A stretch of 39,294 nt of DNA from Cylindrobasidium torrendii FP15055 ss-10 (taxonomy: Eukaryota > Basidiomycota > Agaricomycetes > Agaricales > Physalacriaceae), in NCBI GenBank assembly GCA_000934385.1, contig KN880656.1:1-39294 (forward strand), given 5' to 3'. The number at the start of each line of letters is the position of its first letter. Position 1 is the first letter of the stretch. Under the pieces are notes generated by a model that saw nothing but the letters and a program-made list of their open reading frames with translations, was not told the origin of the DNA and did not search any database. Positions 30,180-39,294 of the stretch are shown piece by piece. A program made the translations under genes and the position numbers.

Positions 30180-31571
30180 CTAGAGCTCATTGAGCGGGAT
30201 GGGCTCTGGCGCACGAGCGACACGCTCGACGTTGCGGCGCTTGCGCGCTGGGCTCGCACTGACAGTGGGGAGCGACTGGCAGTTGCTGCTCGCGGGCGCA
30301 GCGTGTGCAGCAGGCGTAGGGTTGACACCTTGGTACCATGTCGAAGTTCCGTATACACCCATGGGTTCACCATCGTCGGAGTCGCAGTTCTCGAACACAC
30401 CAGAGTCATAGTTAGCGGGCATGTTCCAGTAGCAGCCCATGACATCGTAGATATGCTGGCACCATTCTGCGGCGTTGGCACCGACGCAAGCGCGGAAGCA
30501 GAACTCGCTGTCAGAGATGAACGAGGTCCATTCATGGTACTGGAGGCCTTCGCCAAACGAGTCGCCGTAGACCAGACCACCAATGGGGTTGCCATTACCG
30601 TCCGCACCGTGGGGGTCAAGCTCACCACCACTGTAGAAAAGTTAGATTTCAGAGGAAGAGGCTCAAGCGGTTTGAACGTACGCGTCGCCGGAGGGAATGT
30701 TGATCTTTGTGAAGTCACCGACACCAGTGATTTGAACATAGTCTGGTGCCTTGACAAAGTGAACACCTTTGAGAGTGTTGTCCGGGATAACGCGGGAGCC
30801 TCGGCCAGTCTTGGTGCACCATGCTACCTCGATGCGCTCAGAGTCACCGATTGGTTGGACGGTAGGAGGAGCCCAGAGGCAGAAATCCTCCGCGCTGTTG
30901 ATGTACGCGGTCTGACATTGGGAGTCCTGGGCAGAGTTGGTCCCACAGCTGTTGGTACCACTCTGGCCATCCTCAGAAGTGTTCGGGAGGGAAGAGAGGT
31001 GGTAGCCGGTGTTCCAGATCTGGTTTCCGCCAGCCGCGCAAGACCAGAGCTGAGCCTATGTAGAGTTTAGCACGAAGCTTTTCCGTCACAAGAAAAATAC
31101 GCACGGGGTTGCCATCAGAGACGCTACCGTCGGTCAGGTCGACACACCTGCCGTGGTTTGTCCAGGCGAGGTGCTTGTCGTCGGTGTAGTACCAGTTCTG
31201 GTTGGGGTTTGCATTGTCCGAGCAATCCCAAATTTGAAGGTGGGTACCGTCAGCATCGCGACCGTCAACGATGTCAAGACACTTGTTGTCGAAGATGCGG
31301 ACGGCGCCAGCGTTGCCTGTGAACGTCCATTTCTGGGAGGATGCGCCGGTGCAGGATTGTACGACGACCGCCGCGCCGTTCGCATTGGAACTGGCCGTGA
31401 GACACTTTCCAGAGTTGATTCCGGGCTGGAGGTTGACCTCGCCTAGGTAGCTAGGGTGAGGTCAGAGATGAGACAGGCAGCAACGAACACAGGCACATAC
31501 TTTGGGACACCGTTGGACGCGGTGGCCATGCGCACCGCCGCCAGCACCGAAAAGGCAAGATACGCGTTCAT
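30180..31571 (-). CDS. Secreted ricin-B lectin glycoprotein (macrophage activating glycoprotein type)
   Basis: Four exons: 31501-31571, 31105-31450, 30682-31055, 30180-30630. Total 1242 nt, 413 aa. A signal peptide (MNAYLAFSVLAAVRMATAS) precedes a ricin-type beta-trefoil domain. Its QxW repeats are visible as SSQKWTF, LQIWDCSDN with NQNWYY, and AQLWSCAAGGNQIWN. The second half (about residues 140-395) is the Cys-rich part seen in basidiomycete 'macrophage activating glycoprotein' proteins, with EFCFRACVG, DVMGCYWNMPANYDSGVFE and MGVYGTSTWYQGV. It probably binds carbohydrate outside the cell. The family name comes from mushroom extracts and does not prove that activity here. The protein ends soon after a basic RKRR stretch that could be a processing site. 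Its minus-strand neighbour is another secreted carbohydrate binder. Confidence 0.88.
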
Positions 31572-32337
31572 TTTGAAGGAATGGATGGACGGTTATTAGG
31601 AAATGAAGATCGTATCCTGGTGGGTGAAGGACAAGGAGTAATGATGTAGGAACCTCGCTTTTATACTGACGGCCAACTTCCCCGCATTTTCGATCAGACA
31701 GCCATGTTTATTTTGGGTGTTGTCGCGAATTTTGTGCCTAATCAACTTGAGTGAACATCGTCTTGCCTTTCCTGATTTGCGTGCACCAGTCGTCGTTGGC
31801 TTTGCAAGACCGACGCCGTCGCCGCGAATACGGCTGTCGAAAATTTCGCTGATGGCATTAGGAACCGGGCAAGGTGAAACGGACACTCTATTTCTGCTCT
31901 ATTTCGCCCACATGCTAGCTTCTGCCGTGCCGAAAGCCAGCCGTTTGCAACATTCAGTCGAGTGGCACATGTTGTATCAAAGCCTGTTCTTCAACACTCG
32001 TTCGCGGCGTTCGCCCATTGCAACTCCAATGCTCCAATCTTCTTTCACTTCGAAAGTTCCGCTATAACTCTCGTATAGCCAGCAGACTCATCGAGTTCAC
32101 CCAGAGTTCATTCCTCCACATTTCCGTCGGTCACTGGGTCAGATGGCTTGAGCGCTCATCAGGTATGTAGCTCAGCCTAGCTCAGGCCTAGCTCTTCGAG
32201 GTGACGGTCATATCCCAGGGTTAGCAGACCTGAACAGACCGTGTCTGAAATGAACGACTGGATCAAATTGCATTCCCGGGGCCCACAAAATCGAATCAGT
32301 AATACGCTTTGCTTCCTTCGCATTCACATCCTCGTTC
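31572..32337. other. Intergenic region, promoter of the lectin gene
   Basis: Contains the lectin TATA box. The rest shows no gene; a plus-strand 116-codon frame at 31717-32067 is unrecognised. Confidence 0.45.
31658..31665 (-). promoter_or_regulatory. TATA box of the lectin gene
   Basis: TATAAAAG on the minus strand, about 90 bp upstream of the ATG. Confidence 0.6.
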
Positions 32338-32844
32338 TCAGTTGTACATGGCTACGGCAGCGACACACAACACCTGAAAATTGTCAACTTTCAGTTTGTG
32401 CATCGGCCAGTCCAAAACTTGCCTCGTTCGGATAGATGTTCGAACAATCCGATGCCACATTGGGGTTATTGGCGAGAAGGATATCGAGGCCAATGCCAAA
32501 AGTCTGGGAGATAGCCCAGCATCCATCGCCTGAGGAGATCACATAAGTGTCTTGACAGTCGTGCCCGACCTCTCCCAGGCAGAGTGGCTCGCCCAGTGCC
32601 AGGTTGGTGCAGCCTTCGTCAATGTTGGGGTTGACGTGTGCAAGCTGGTAACTTTCAAAATATGAGCGTCGAATTCGTGCAGGTCGTGAGAATGTCAATG
32701 TACATACGTGGAAGAGTTTTGGGACGCAGAAATGGTGTCGCAGACATCACCAAGATGGACTGTGTAGTTGCGTGCACACTCGATGCTTTGTGCAGCGGCG
32801 ACAACAGCACCGACTATAGAGGTGAGAACGAAGTTTGCGAACAT
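32338..32844 (-). CDS. Secreted protein with two LysM domains
   Basis: Three exons: 32708-32844, 32423-32651, 32338-32373. Total 402 nt, 133 aa. The signal peptide is MFANFVLTSIVGAVVAAAQS. LysM 1 (about residues 24-74) reads CARNYTVHLGDVCDTISASQ onward with HVNPNI. LysM 2 (about 80-128) reads YVISSGDGCWAISQTFGIG onward with NNPNV and IYPNEVLCV. LysM modules bind chitin or related glycans; small secreted two-LysM proteins can shield hyphal chitin, but whether this one does is inference. Intron 2 (32374-32422) has a GC donor (GAG/GCAAGT) and normal TTTCAG acceptor. Splicing it converts a short read-through tail into the conserved NEVLC ending. Intron 1 ends in AAAG. Confidence 0.88.
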
Positions 32845-33783
32845 GGTGGTGGCGAGCGAATGAAGTGAAGAAGCTAAGCAACGGCGGTGAGCTCAGTGAA
32901 GAGGTTATGGTCATAAACCATCTTTTATATTCTTTGGGATGTCTTCACGCTACCGTACGGCAGCGAATTCGTTGACTCTGTCTATCTTGTACCTTCACTT
33001 GTACCTCCAAGGCGGCCAGGAATAGCCGCCACAATTGAGAGTAAAAATCGCCAGCAAGGCGCCGAGACGGTAGCCCTTATTTTTCAACGTTGGTAGCCTA
33101 TGGCAGCAGAGCAGATAATCCAGGGACCCATGGACAGTGCGAAGTTATGGCTATATTCAGCGCATGCATATGCATACACAATGGAAACAACGTCGGGGCC
33201 GCGCGCCGTTGCCCATTTGAAGGGGCAGAGGATGGCCACCTGAGTCTGCGCCGGTTCGCGCATCCGCCGTCGACATTGAGTGGTTTTCAGGTCCCCATAT
33301 TCTTATTGATACTCGAGCGCTGCTGTTCGTGATGATGGTGGTAAGTTGGTGAACCTGGAGAAGCGTGCCAACAGTACGTCACCCTTGAGATGAATGAAAT
33401 TGAGTCTGGACTGTGAACTCATGCTGTTTCTTCCGACCACCATGACCAGTCAAAAATACTCCAAAGACCTTTGACCGACCATTTCAAGATGGATGACAGG
33501 CGAGTTCAAAGCAGCTCTCGCTGCTACAACTACCGCAGCGTCCGCTACATATCAGACTCGGACACATTATTTGCGATCTCATCTCGAGTGCAATGAACAC
33601 ACCTTCTACTAGGTGTAATCAACGTGCTTGAAGGGCGGCTCACCGACGTAAATATCTCTGAGCTTATACATGCTGGCTCGTAGCGGCTCTCCGTGACGGG
33701 AGTCCACCAACAATGGCGCGTGACGATGAAGAGGAACTTGAGTCATCATGTTTTTAGCAAAGTCTCTTTCCCACCACTCATCC
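32845..33783. other. Divergent intergenic region
   Basis: Lies between the LysM gene (-) and the exporter gene (+). It contains the LysM TATA box and otherwise only short unconvincing frames. Confidence 0.5.
32923..32930 (-). promoter_or_regulatory. TATA-like box of the LysM gene
   Basis: ATATAAAA on the minus strand, about 80 bp upstream of the ATG at 32844. Confidence 0.5.
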
Positions 33784-35231
33784 ATGGCCGCCGACACAAT
33801 TCCGCGCAACAAGACGTTCAAGGACGTTATACGGTGCTTACTGAGTCCACTTGCCTCTGGATAAAGCTTAGACATTGGGCAGGAACTTTGGCCCAGCTTG
33901 GTTCTCCGTAAACATGGGTACGTCTCATTCTAATTTACTCTTTCCATGGTTTATCGAACAAGGATAGGAATTGGCGCGATGAGTACACTGTTTCACGCCT
34001 ATCCGTACGGCAGCAACCTGCTCGGCATGAAGTTCACCTCCCTTGGGTTTCTCCTTTTCAACATAACGAGCCTTCTTGTCTTCCTATCCTTAACGATAGC
34101 GCGCTACACACTGTGGCCTGACATATGGCATCTCATGCTGCGTCATCCAGCCAAGAGCATGTTTACTGGCACATTCCCGATGGGACTAGCGACCATTCTC
34201 AGCGCGTCGGTCCAGCTCGTCAATCAAGACTTCAATGTAGGCGGAAAGGCGTTGCTGTACACCCTCTGGGGACTGTGGTGGATGGACAGCGCTCTCTCAG
34301 TTGTATGTTGCTGGGGTATTCTTCATATGATGTGTGTTTTCCCCAACCGTACCCCGCACACTGCTTTAATAATGATCTGCAGGAAAACAACTCAGAACCA
34401 CACGCTAGACGCCATGAGCGCTGTATGGCTACTTCCCGGCGCGACCGTCATTGTAGCTGCATCCGTCGGCGGTATCATTGCGCCTGTTCTGCACACTTAT
34501 AGTCCAACTCATCACGATTGGAGTATCCCTTTTCATGCTCTGTGTCGGCCTCACAATGGCGTTCATGATACTTACTGTATATCTCCTTCGCCTCATTTTA
34601 CACGACATTCCATCTGGTGCCGGGGCGCTTTCCGTCTTTCTGCCTCTTGGACCCATGGGCCAAGGCGGGTTCGCCGTGCTCTTGATGGGACAGTACTTTC
34701 GGGACTTTGTTGGGACGACTGACGGTGCAAACGGGGAATCTGACTTTTTGGGACAACCGGACACAGCAAGGATAGTGTACATCGCATGCGTATGCTTAGC
34801 ATTCTGCCTGTGGTCTTTGGCGACGATGTGGGCAGTGTGGGCAGTGATGGGAATCCAGCAAGCTCTACGAGCAAAGATTGAGTTCAAGATTGGCGCATGG
34901 GGATTGATTTTCCCCAACGTGAGTTTTGTTCAACTTCCAAGTCATGACATTGATATGGAGCTCATGGCTTCGGTAGGGCGTGTACGCGAACTTGTCAATT
35001 GCGCTGGCGGACACGCTTGATTCTCCATTCTTCCGGGTATATGGCGCGGTATACGGTGCCGGTGTCATTCTTCTGTGGGCGTGCATCGCAGCACGGACTT
35101 TGGTTGCTGTTTACTCGAAGGAAATCTTTGAAGCCCCATGTTTGGAAGAGATGGATTTAGGAAAGGCCGTCATTGAGGAGCATGGAAGTGAACCAAAGCC
35201 ATCGTCGACGACCACACCTCCGGTCCAGTAG
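33784..35231 (+). CDS. SSU1/TDT-family membrane exporter, with a frame break
   Basis: Exons 33784-33833, 33883-33917, 33968-34331, 34383-34918 and 34977-35231, about 412 aa. The SLAC1/TDT family includes the yeast sulfite pump Ssu1 and malate carrier Mae1, with about ten helices. Family landmarks: FGPAWFSVNMG near the start, TLFHAYPYGS, AMSAVWLLPGATVIVAASV, GPMGQGGFAVLLMGQ and NGVYANLSIALAD. Within exon 4 the frame changes by one base between 34494 and 34502. Codons read well up to GGIIAPVLH and again from LIVQLITIGVSLF, but not in one frame. Either a single-base indel (mutation or assembly error) or a very short 31-bp intron (34472-34502, GTATCA...TTATAG) explains it. The intron would delete the loop between two helices, so an indel looks likelier. 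Sulfite as substrate is inference. Confidence 0.75.
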
Positions 35232-35742
35232 AGTATATCGATGTATAATTTACGGTATCTTGAATGCGGAGCGTCGTGCTGCTATAGTTCGACCCAAGTT
35301 CGATGTTGGGTTTCGAAAAACGTTGTTTGAGGAGTTTTACCAAGATTCAAAGTACTCTCAAAGTACTCTAGAATGTATGATATATACACCTGTCAGCCCA
35401 AATTCATTTCCACGATATGATAGCTCTGACTTGGGCGGGCCTGGACCTTGGGCGGCTATATGCATGATGTTGCTTACGGGAAGCTGAGATTTTACGACGA
35501 ACTCATCGTGATGTTGGAACAGTACTACGACATGCTGAGGTGCATATTGAGCTGTACAAGTGCATTCGCCGGCATGTAGCAATCTTCCGCGGAGACAAAG
35601 AACAAGGGAACTTACGACTTGACTTACGCCACCAAACGTCAGATGAGTTTGGCCTGGTTTGGCAAACGAGAGTGTATGATCCCCGTGCGGATGATCGGCT
35701 CTGCCACCCTCCTCTACCTCCTTCACCCCCGCCGACTACATT
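35232..35742. other. Intergenic region, promoter of the G-alpha gene
   Basis: No gene is seen. A CAAAGTACTCT unit is repeated once in tandem near 35347-35369. A CT-rich stretch lies just upstream of the G-alpha ATG. Confidence 0.45.
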
Positions 35743-37092
35743 ATGGGCATCTGTCAGTCAAACCCCGCCGACGACCCCCAGGCCAAGGCCCGCAACGATG
35801 AGATTGAGAACCAGTTGAAGCGCGACCGCATGATGGCGAAGAATGAGATTAAGATGCTTTTGCTTGGAGCTGGAGAGTCGGGAAAGGCAGGTTCCCTTCA
35901 CAAGTCCTGAAGAAATATCTCTTACCACGGTTTGCAGTCCACTGTTCTCAAGCAAATGAAGCTCATTCATCATGGGGGCTACAATGATCAGGAGCGGGAC
36001 TCGTACAAAGAAATTATCTTTTCCAACACCATCCAGTCCATGCGCGCTATACTCGATGCCCTTTCTCAGCTGGACCTTTCTCTCTCACCGCAGAATGACG
36101 CCCGGCGCGCCACCATCCATTCGCTCCCTCTCCAGTACGAAAGCGACCAACTTCCTCGTGACATCGTCGATGCCCTGAGGAGTCTCTGGCGCGACCCTGC
36201 AATTCGGGAGGCTGTCAGGCGCTCCCGCGAATTCCAGCTCAATGACTCGGCAGTGTATTATTTCAACTCTCTCGACCGCATGAGTTCCCCGGGATATCTT
36301 CCCACCGACCAGGATATCCTCCGCTCCCGTGTCAAGACAACCGGTATCACCGAGACCACTTTCAAGGTCCGTGAATCCTAGGCTCAGTGAACTGTCGCTC
36401 ACTTTCCTCTAGGTCGGTGAACTCACCTACAAGTTGTTCGATGTCGGTGGTCAGCGCAGCGAGCGGAAGAAGTGGATCCACTGCTTCGAAAATGTCACAG
36501 CTCTCGTCTTCCTCGTCTCTCTGTCCGAGTACGACCAGATGCTCTACGAAGATGAGAGTGTCAACCGTATGCAAGAAGCCCTTACCCTGTTCGACTCGAT
36601 TTGCAACTCCCGTTGGTTTGTCAAGACAAGTATCGTGCGTAGACCCGCCTCCTCTCTATGGAGCAGAAGATAACGTCGTATAGATCCTGTTCCTCAACAA
36701 GATTGACTTGTTCGCCGAAAAACTCCCACGTTCTCCGTTGTCGGATTACTTCCCCGACTACAATGGCGGGGACAACTACGATGCGGCCTGTGATTATCTC
36801 CTTCATCGGTATGTGCACCTTCCTTCCTGTGTATTCCATCTTGAGCCGTCTTTTCTTTCTAGCTTCGTGAGCCTCAACCAAAGCGCTGCGACCAAGCAGA
36901 TCTACGCACACTACACCTGCGCAACAGATACCCAACAGATCAAATGTACGTTCCTTTGCCCATCCCTCTTGGCAACTGTGTTGCCACCCGCCCCTTCTGA
37001 TCGAACAATCGCTTACCCCACGTCCAGTCGTCCTCAGCGCCATTCAGGATATTCTGCTGCAGCTTCATCTACGCGAATGTGGTCTGCTATAG
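35743..37092 (+). CDS. Heterotrimeric G-protein alpha subunit
   Basis: Six exons: 35743-35886, 35938-36366, 36413-36634, 36684-36808, 36863-36945, 37028-37092. Total 1068 nt, 355 aa, normal for fungal G-alpha. It binds and hydrolyses GTP and relays signals from seven-helix receptors at the plasma membrane. It has MGICQS (Gly2 myristoylation and Cys4 palmitoylation sites), P-loop GAGESGKS (about 42-49), switch I RVKTTGI with catalytic Arg179, DVGGQ with Gln205, NKID (270-273) and TCATDT (325-330). The C-terminus is CGLL, so the Cys at position -4 typical of Gi-like subunits is kept. The first intron has a GC donor (GGAAAG/GCAGGT) that splits the P-loop coding; no GT donor keeps the frame. The extended loop around residues 111-140 is typical of divergent basidiomycete paralogues. 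The receptor pathway cannot be told. Confidence 0.93.
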
Positions 37093-38486
37093 ACGCTCTC
37101 GCACGTTCGCTCACGACAATCACGGCTGTATATAGGATAGGACTATTGGCGAAGCTGGTTATGACCAGTATCTTGGCGCGATGGCGATGTATGTAAACGA
37201 TACCAAAGCACAGTCGCCCGGGGGTCTGTTTATTCTTACTTACTTTCTCTCTCTTCTCTCATCTACTACATGCACTTTATCGTTCTTCTCCTTGCTCTGG
37301 GATTGGGCGCGCAAGTGCTTTGGCCTGGACGGGTTTCTTCATTTTTTCGTATCCAACGGATACCTTGTTTTGGGATTACATTTACCGCTCTTTTTCTTAC
37401 ACCCTCTCTCGACTAGCATACATACTAATATGTATGTGACTACTTCCATGGCCTTTTGGGTTCGATCTTGAACCGTGCGGCAATTTCTCATTTGCTTGGC
37501 TATGGTCTGCACGCAGCAGGAGCTGGCGGTGCTCGCGATCCAGCAGGTCTTTTGTCCGGTGTAGGCGCGAGTGTAGACGATCCATCGGTGCGTTGGAAGC
37601 TGATTGACGGCGCGTAAGATGGTCAGTCGGCTCGAAGCCAGGCGCAACGAAAAAGAGTTGCTGTCCGTCGTTTGAAGCGGTGGGGCACAGCGATGTAGCA
37701 ATTGAGGAATGGCTGATAACACTGATTGCGGCGATTGGTACTGAGTCTTCTGGCTTAGCAAGCTTCATGACGAAGACAGAATAACCATGCGAGTGGCCGT
37801 GGAGATGCTCAAGCTAATAGGCTGCCTTCCCGCGAAGTGGAACCCACAGTGATACCTGCCGTAAAAACACAAAGAGAAAGGTCTCGACGTAGTCTGCGTG
37901 CTCGACTCCTCGTTAACGGTATAATCGCAAAGCCGGGAGTAAAGTGCATTTTTCGCGTCTTCACAAACGGGATACCCTCATCACAAATCCATTAGGTTAA
38001 TAGCAACAAATCCTTGCTAGATGTGGCATACATAGATGTTTCTTGCCTCAACTAAAGAGGAGCAGAGATAACGAATCCAAGCTACGAACAGCGAGTCACG
38101 CTGAGTGCGTGCTGGAGTGACAAACTTGAAGTTGACCCACTGTAATCTTTGAGCGATAGAGGATTCCCAACACGAAAGGTGAGCTTGAGATGAGCATATT
38201 GCGGCCTAGTATCCTGTAGTAGTTATCATTATGTCAAATTGACATGCTTTTTGCGAGGTGGTCGCTTTCATTCCATTGAAGGACACACTCGTGTGCTGTG
38301 GTATTCCGCTTCGACGGCCATCGTTGAGTTATTATCCCGATGGGCTCTCTTTCTTGAGGTCTGAGTAATCATATTACTTGCAATATCTGTTCCCCTCCCA
38401 AGTAAACCATCAGGAAGGCCTGCGTGAGATTTCAACCCTACAGGACTACTTGATTTCTGGGTTGAACGTGCGGCGTTTGTGGTCAT
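37093..38486. other. Gap between G-alpha and tRNA
   Basis: Mostly unassigned. It contains the G-alpha 3' UTR on the left, a weak minus-strand candidate gene (37397-37768) and nothing recognisable on the right. Confidence 0.4.
37397..37768 (-). CDS. Weak hypothetical protein, 123 codons
   Basis: ATG-initiated frame with coding-like codon use. A hydrophilic, possibly helical stretch rich in Leu, Arg and His (DRLHSRLHRTKDLLDREH) lies in the middle. No family is recognised, and a second open frame overlaps it on the same strand. It may be the last exon of a larger gene or spurious. Confidence 0.25.
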   Translation of the reverse strand: MKLAKPEDSVPIAAISVISHSSIATSLCPTASNDGQQLFFVAPGFEPTDHLTRRQSASNAPMDRLHSRLHRTKDLLDREHRQLLLRADHSQANEKLPHGSRSNPKGHGSSHIHISMYASRERV

Positions 38487-38568
38487 GGCACTTTGCCGGA
38501 GTGGTTAACGGGTTGCCCTGCTAAGGCAATGCACTTTGTGCGCCAGAGTTCGAATCTCTGAGGTGTCG
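38487..38568 (+). tRNA. tRNA-Ser (anticodon GCU)
   Basis: Folds as a class II tRNA. Acceptor stem GGCACTT pairs with AGGTGTC through two G-U wobbles. The D arm contains GTGGTTAA. Anticodon stem TTGCC/GGCAA encloses loop CTGCTAA, giving anticodon GCT (reads AGC/AGU). A long variable arm (TGCACTTTGTGCG) and T arm CAGAG-TTCGAAT-CTCTG follow. The discriminator base is G. No intron is present and CCA is not encoded, as expected in eukaryotes. Confidence 0.93.
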
Positions 38569-38654
38569 AATATTAGTTTTGCAATGAGCATTGAACTTGT
38601 GAGATCACTTGTTCCTATTTTGATCCCGCTGAGCAGGCAGGCCCCAGGGTTCAT

Positions 38655-38671
38655 CTAGGGTGGCGGACCTA
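38655..38671 (+). repeat. Left terminal inverted repeat of the element
   Basis: CTAGGGTGGCGGACCTA, identical to the complement of 39248-39264. Confidence 0.85.
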
Positions 38672-39247
38672 TGCTCCCCGGGGGGTACAGTACCGGTACC
38701 GTACCTATGCCCAATTCGGGGGGGTGTACCGTACCGTACTGTACCGTACGGTACCGGCACGTGATTGAAACATGTGACCTGCGCCACACGGCGTGTTTTG
38801 CTTGTTTTTCGGGTCTTTTCCCGGTTTTCTTGCGTCTGCGTGCATATTACACTACCAAGGATCTAATAGGACATGATTTAACGCTGATGGGCCCCAGAAT
38901 CGCAGGATTTGACCCCACAATGGCTCTGGATTTAGACACCTTTTGGAGCAGCCTCACAATGACCCAATGACTTGAAAATTGTTGCAAAAGTCCGTCACTA
39001 GCACCACCAAAGATGCAGCCCTTGGAGAGGCCCACGAGAGCCATGCCACTCCCCCGAACGTCGTTGAGTGCCCGCCGATCATCCCGCCGCCCGCCTCGCG
39101 CCGTGATCCGAAGCCCGCACGTGATACGGTCACGTGAACGCATCATGTGATAGGTACTGTACCTACCCTTCTGGCGGGGGGTGTACAGTACATGGTACGG
39201 TACGGTACAGTACCGGTACTTATGCTCGGTACCCATGTTTTGGGGGT

Positions 39248-39264
39248 TAGGTCCGCCACCCTAG
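39248..39264 (-). repeat. Right terminal inverted repeat of the element
   Basis: TAGGTCCGCCACCCTAG, the exact complement of 38655-38671, followed directly by the GTTCAT target duplication. Confidence 0.85.
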
Positions 39265-39294
39265 GTTCATCAAACTACTACAGAGATTCTCTGA

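Larger units (their letters stand above)
38649..39270. mobile_element. MITE-like non-autonomous element with TIRs and 6-bp target duplication
   Basis: A perfect 17-bp terminal inverted repeat, CTAGGGTGGCGGACCTA at 38655-38671 and its complement at 39248-39264, bounds a 610-bp element. GTTCAT directly flanks it on both sides (38649-38654 and 39265-39270), a 6-bp target duplication. Subterminal zones at both ends are packed with GTACC/GGTAC motifs, which themselves form palindromes. The left zone is partly duplicated (two TATGC...GGGGG...GTAC blocks). No transposase is encoded, so it would need one supplied in trans. It lies 80 bp from the tRNA gene. Confidence 0.8.

Noticed and set aside
30150..31070. 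306-codon plus-strand open frame
   Set aside because: It lies wholly antisense to the lectin gene, whose exons carry clear domain motifs. The frame is a GC-rich shadow.
34472..34502. 31-bp intron in the exporter gene as the preferred model
   Set aside because: It is shorter than every other intron found and removes the linker between two membrane helices. Kept only as an alternative to a one-base indel.
37181..37471. 96-codon plus-strand frame downstream of G-alpha
   Set aside because: A Leu/Phe/Ser-rich translation of a T-rich 3' UTR, with no homologous motif.
1..39294. CRISPR arrays, operons, bacterial insertion sequences, rRNA
   Set aside because: None seen. The sequence is eukaryotic, with introns in nearly every gene.

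Overview
The window looks like nuclear DNA of a mushroom-forming basidiomycete (Agaricomycetes). Most genes are split by many short introns (about 44-70 bp, GT...AG with CTAAC/CTGAC-like branch sites). The gene content is typical of the group: an F-box/LRR-like protein, a ricin-B lectin 'macrophage activating glycoprotein', an RTA1 protein, LysM proteins and a fungal G-alpha. I found 17 protein genes with support, one tRNA and one MITE-like element. Every multi-exon model was assembled by hand from splice signals and checked for reading phase. All close in frame except the sulfite-exporter-like gene.

Layout. 1-6.1 kb: a 5'-incomplete F-box/LRR-like gene (+), a basic repeat-rich histone-H1-like chromatin protein (-), and an 11-exon ferric reductase/NADPH oxidase-family gene (-). 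6.1-9.2 kb: gene-poor, with one coding-like fragment and a cluster of CGG inverted repeats. 9.2-12.0 kb: a Zn2Cys6 transcription factor (+). 12.4-25.1 kb: a chromatin neighbourhood. It holds a BAH-like/PHD protein (+), an RTA1-like membrane protein (+), a zf-4CXXC_R1 (CDCA7-type) protein (-) and a 1611-aa chromodomain/coiled-coil protein ending in a degenerate C2H2 finger (-). The BAH-like/PHD and zf-4CXXC_R1 proteins share an N-terminal module and two intron positions. 25.3-29.8 kb: a GPI-anchored Ser/Thr-rich protein (+), a TIGR04076-like protein (-), a mitochondrial dicarboxylate carrier (+) and a small unknown protein (+). 30.2-32.8 kb: two secreted carbohydrate-binding proteins (-), a ricin-B glycoprotein and a two-LysM protein. 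33.8-37.1 kb: an SSU1/TDT-type exporter (+) with a frame break, and a G-alpha subunit (+). 38.5-39.3 kb: tRNA-Ser(GCU) and a 610-bp element with 17-bp terminal inverted repeats and a 6-bp target duplication.

The most interesting signal is the chromatin group. Two paralogues carry the same undescribed N-terminal module, one joined to a BAH-like/PHD reader and the other to a CDCA7-type zinc finger. A chromodomain gene lies next to the second. Whether the products work together is inference; physical linkage, shared ancestry of two of them and domain logic are what the sequence shows.
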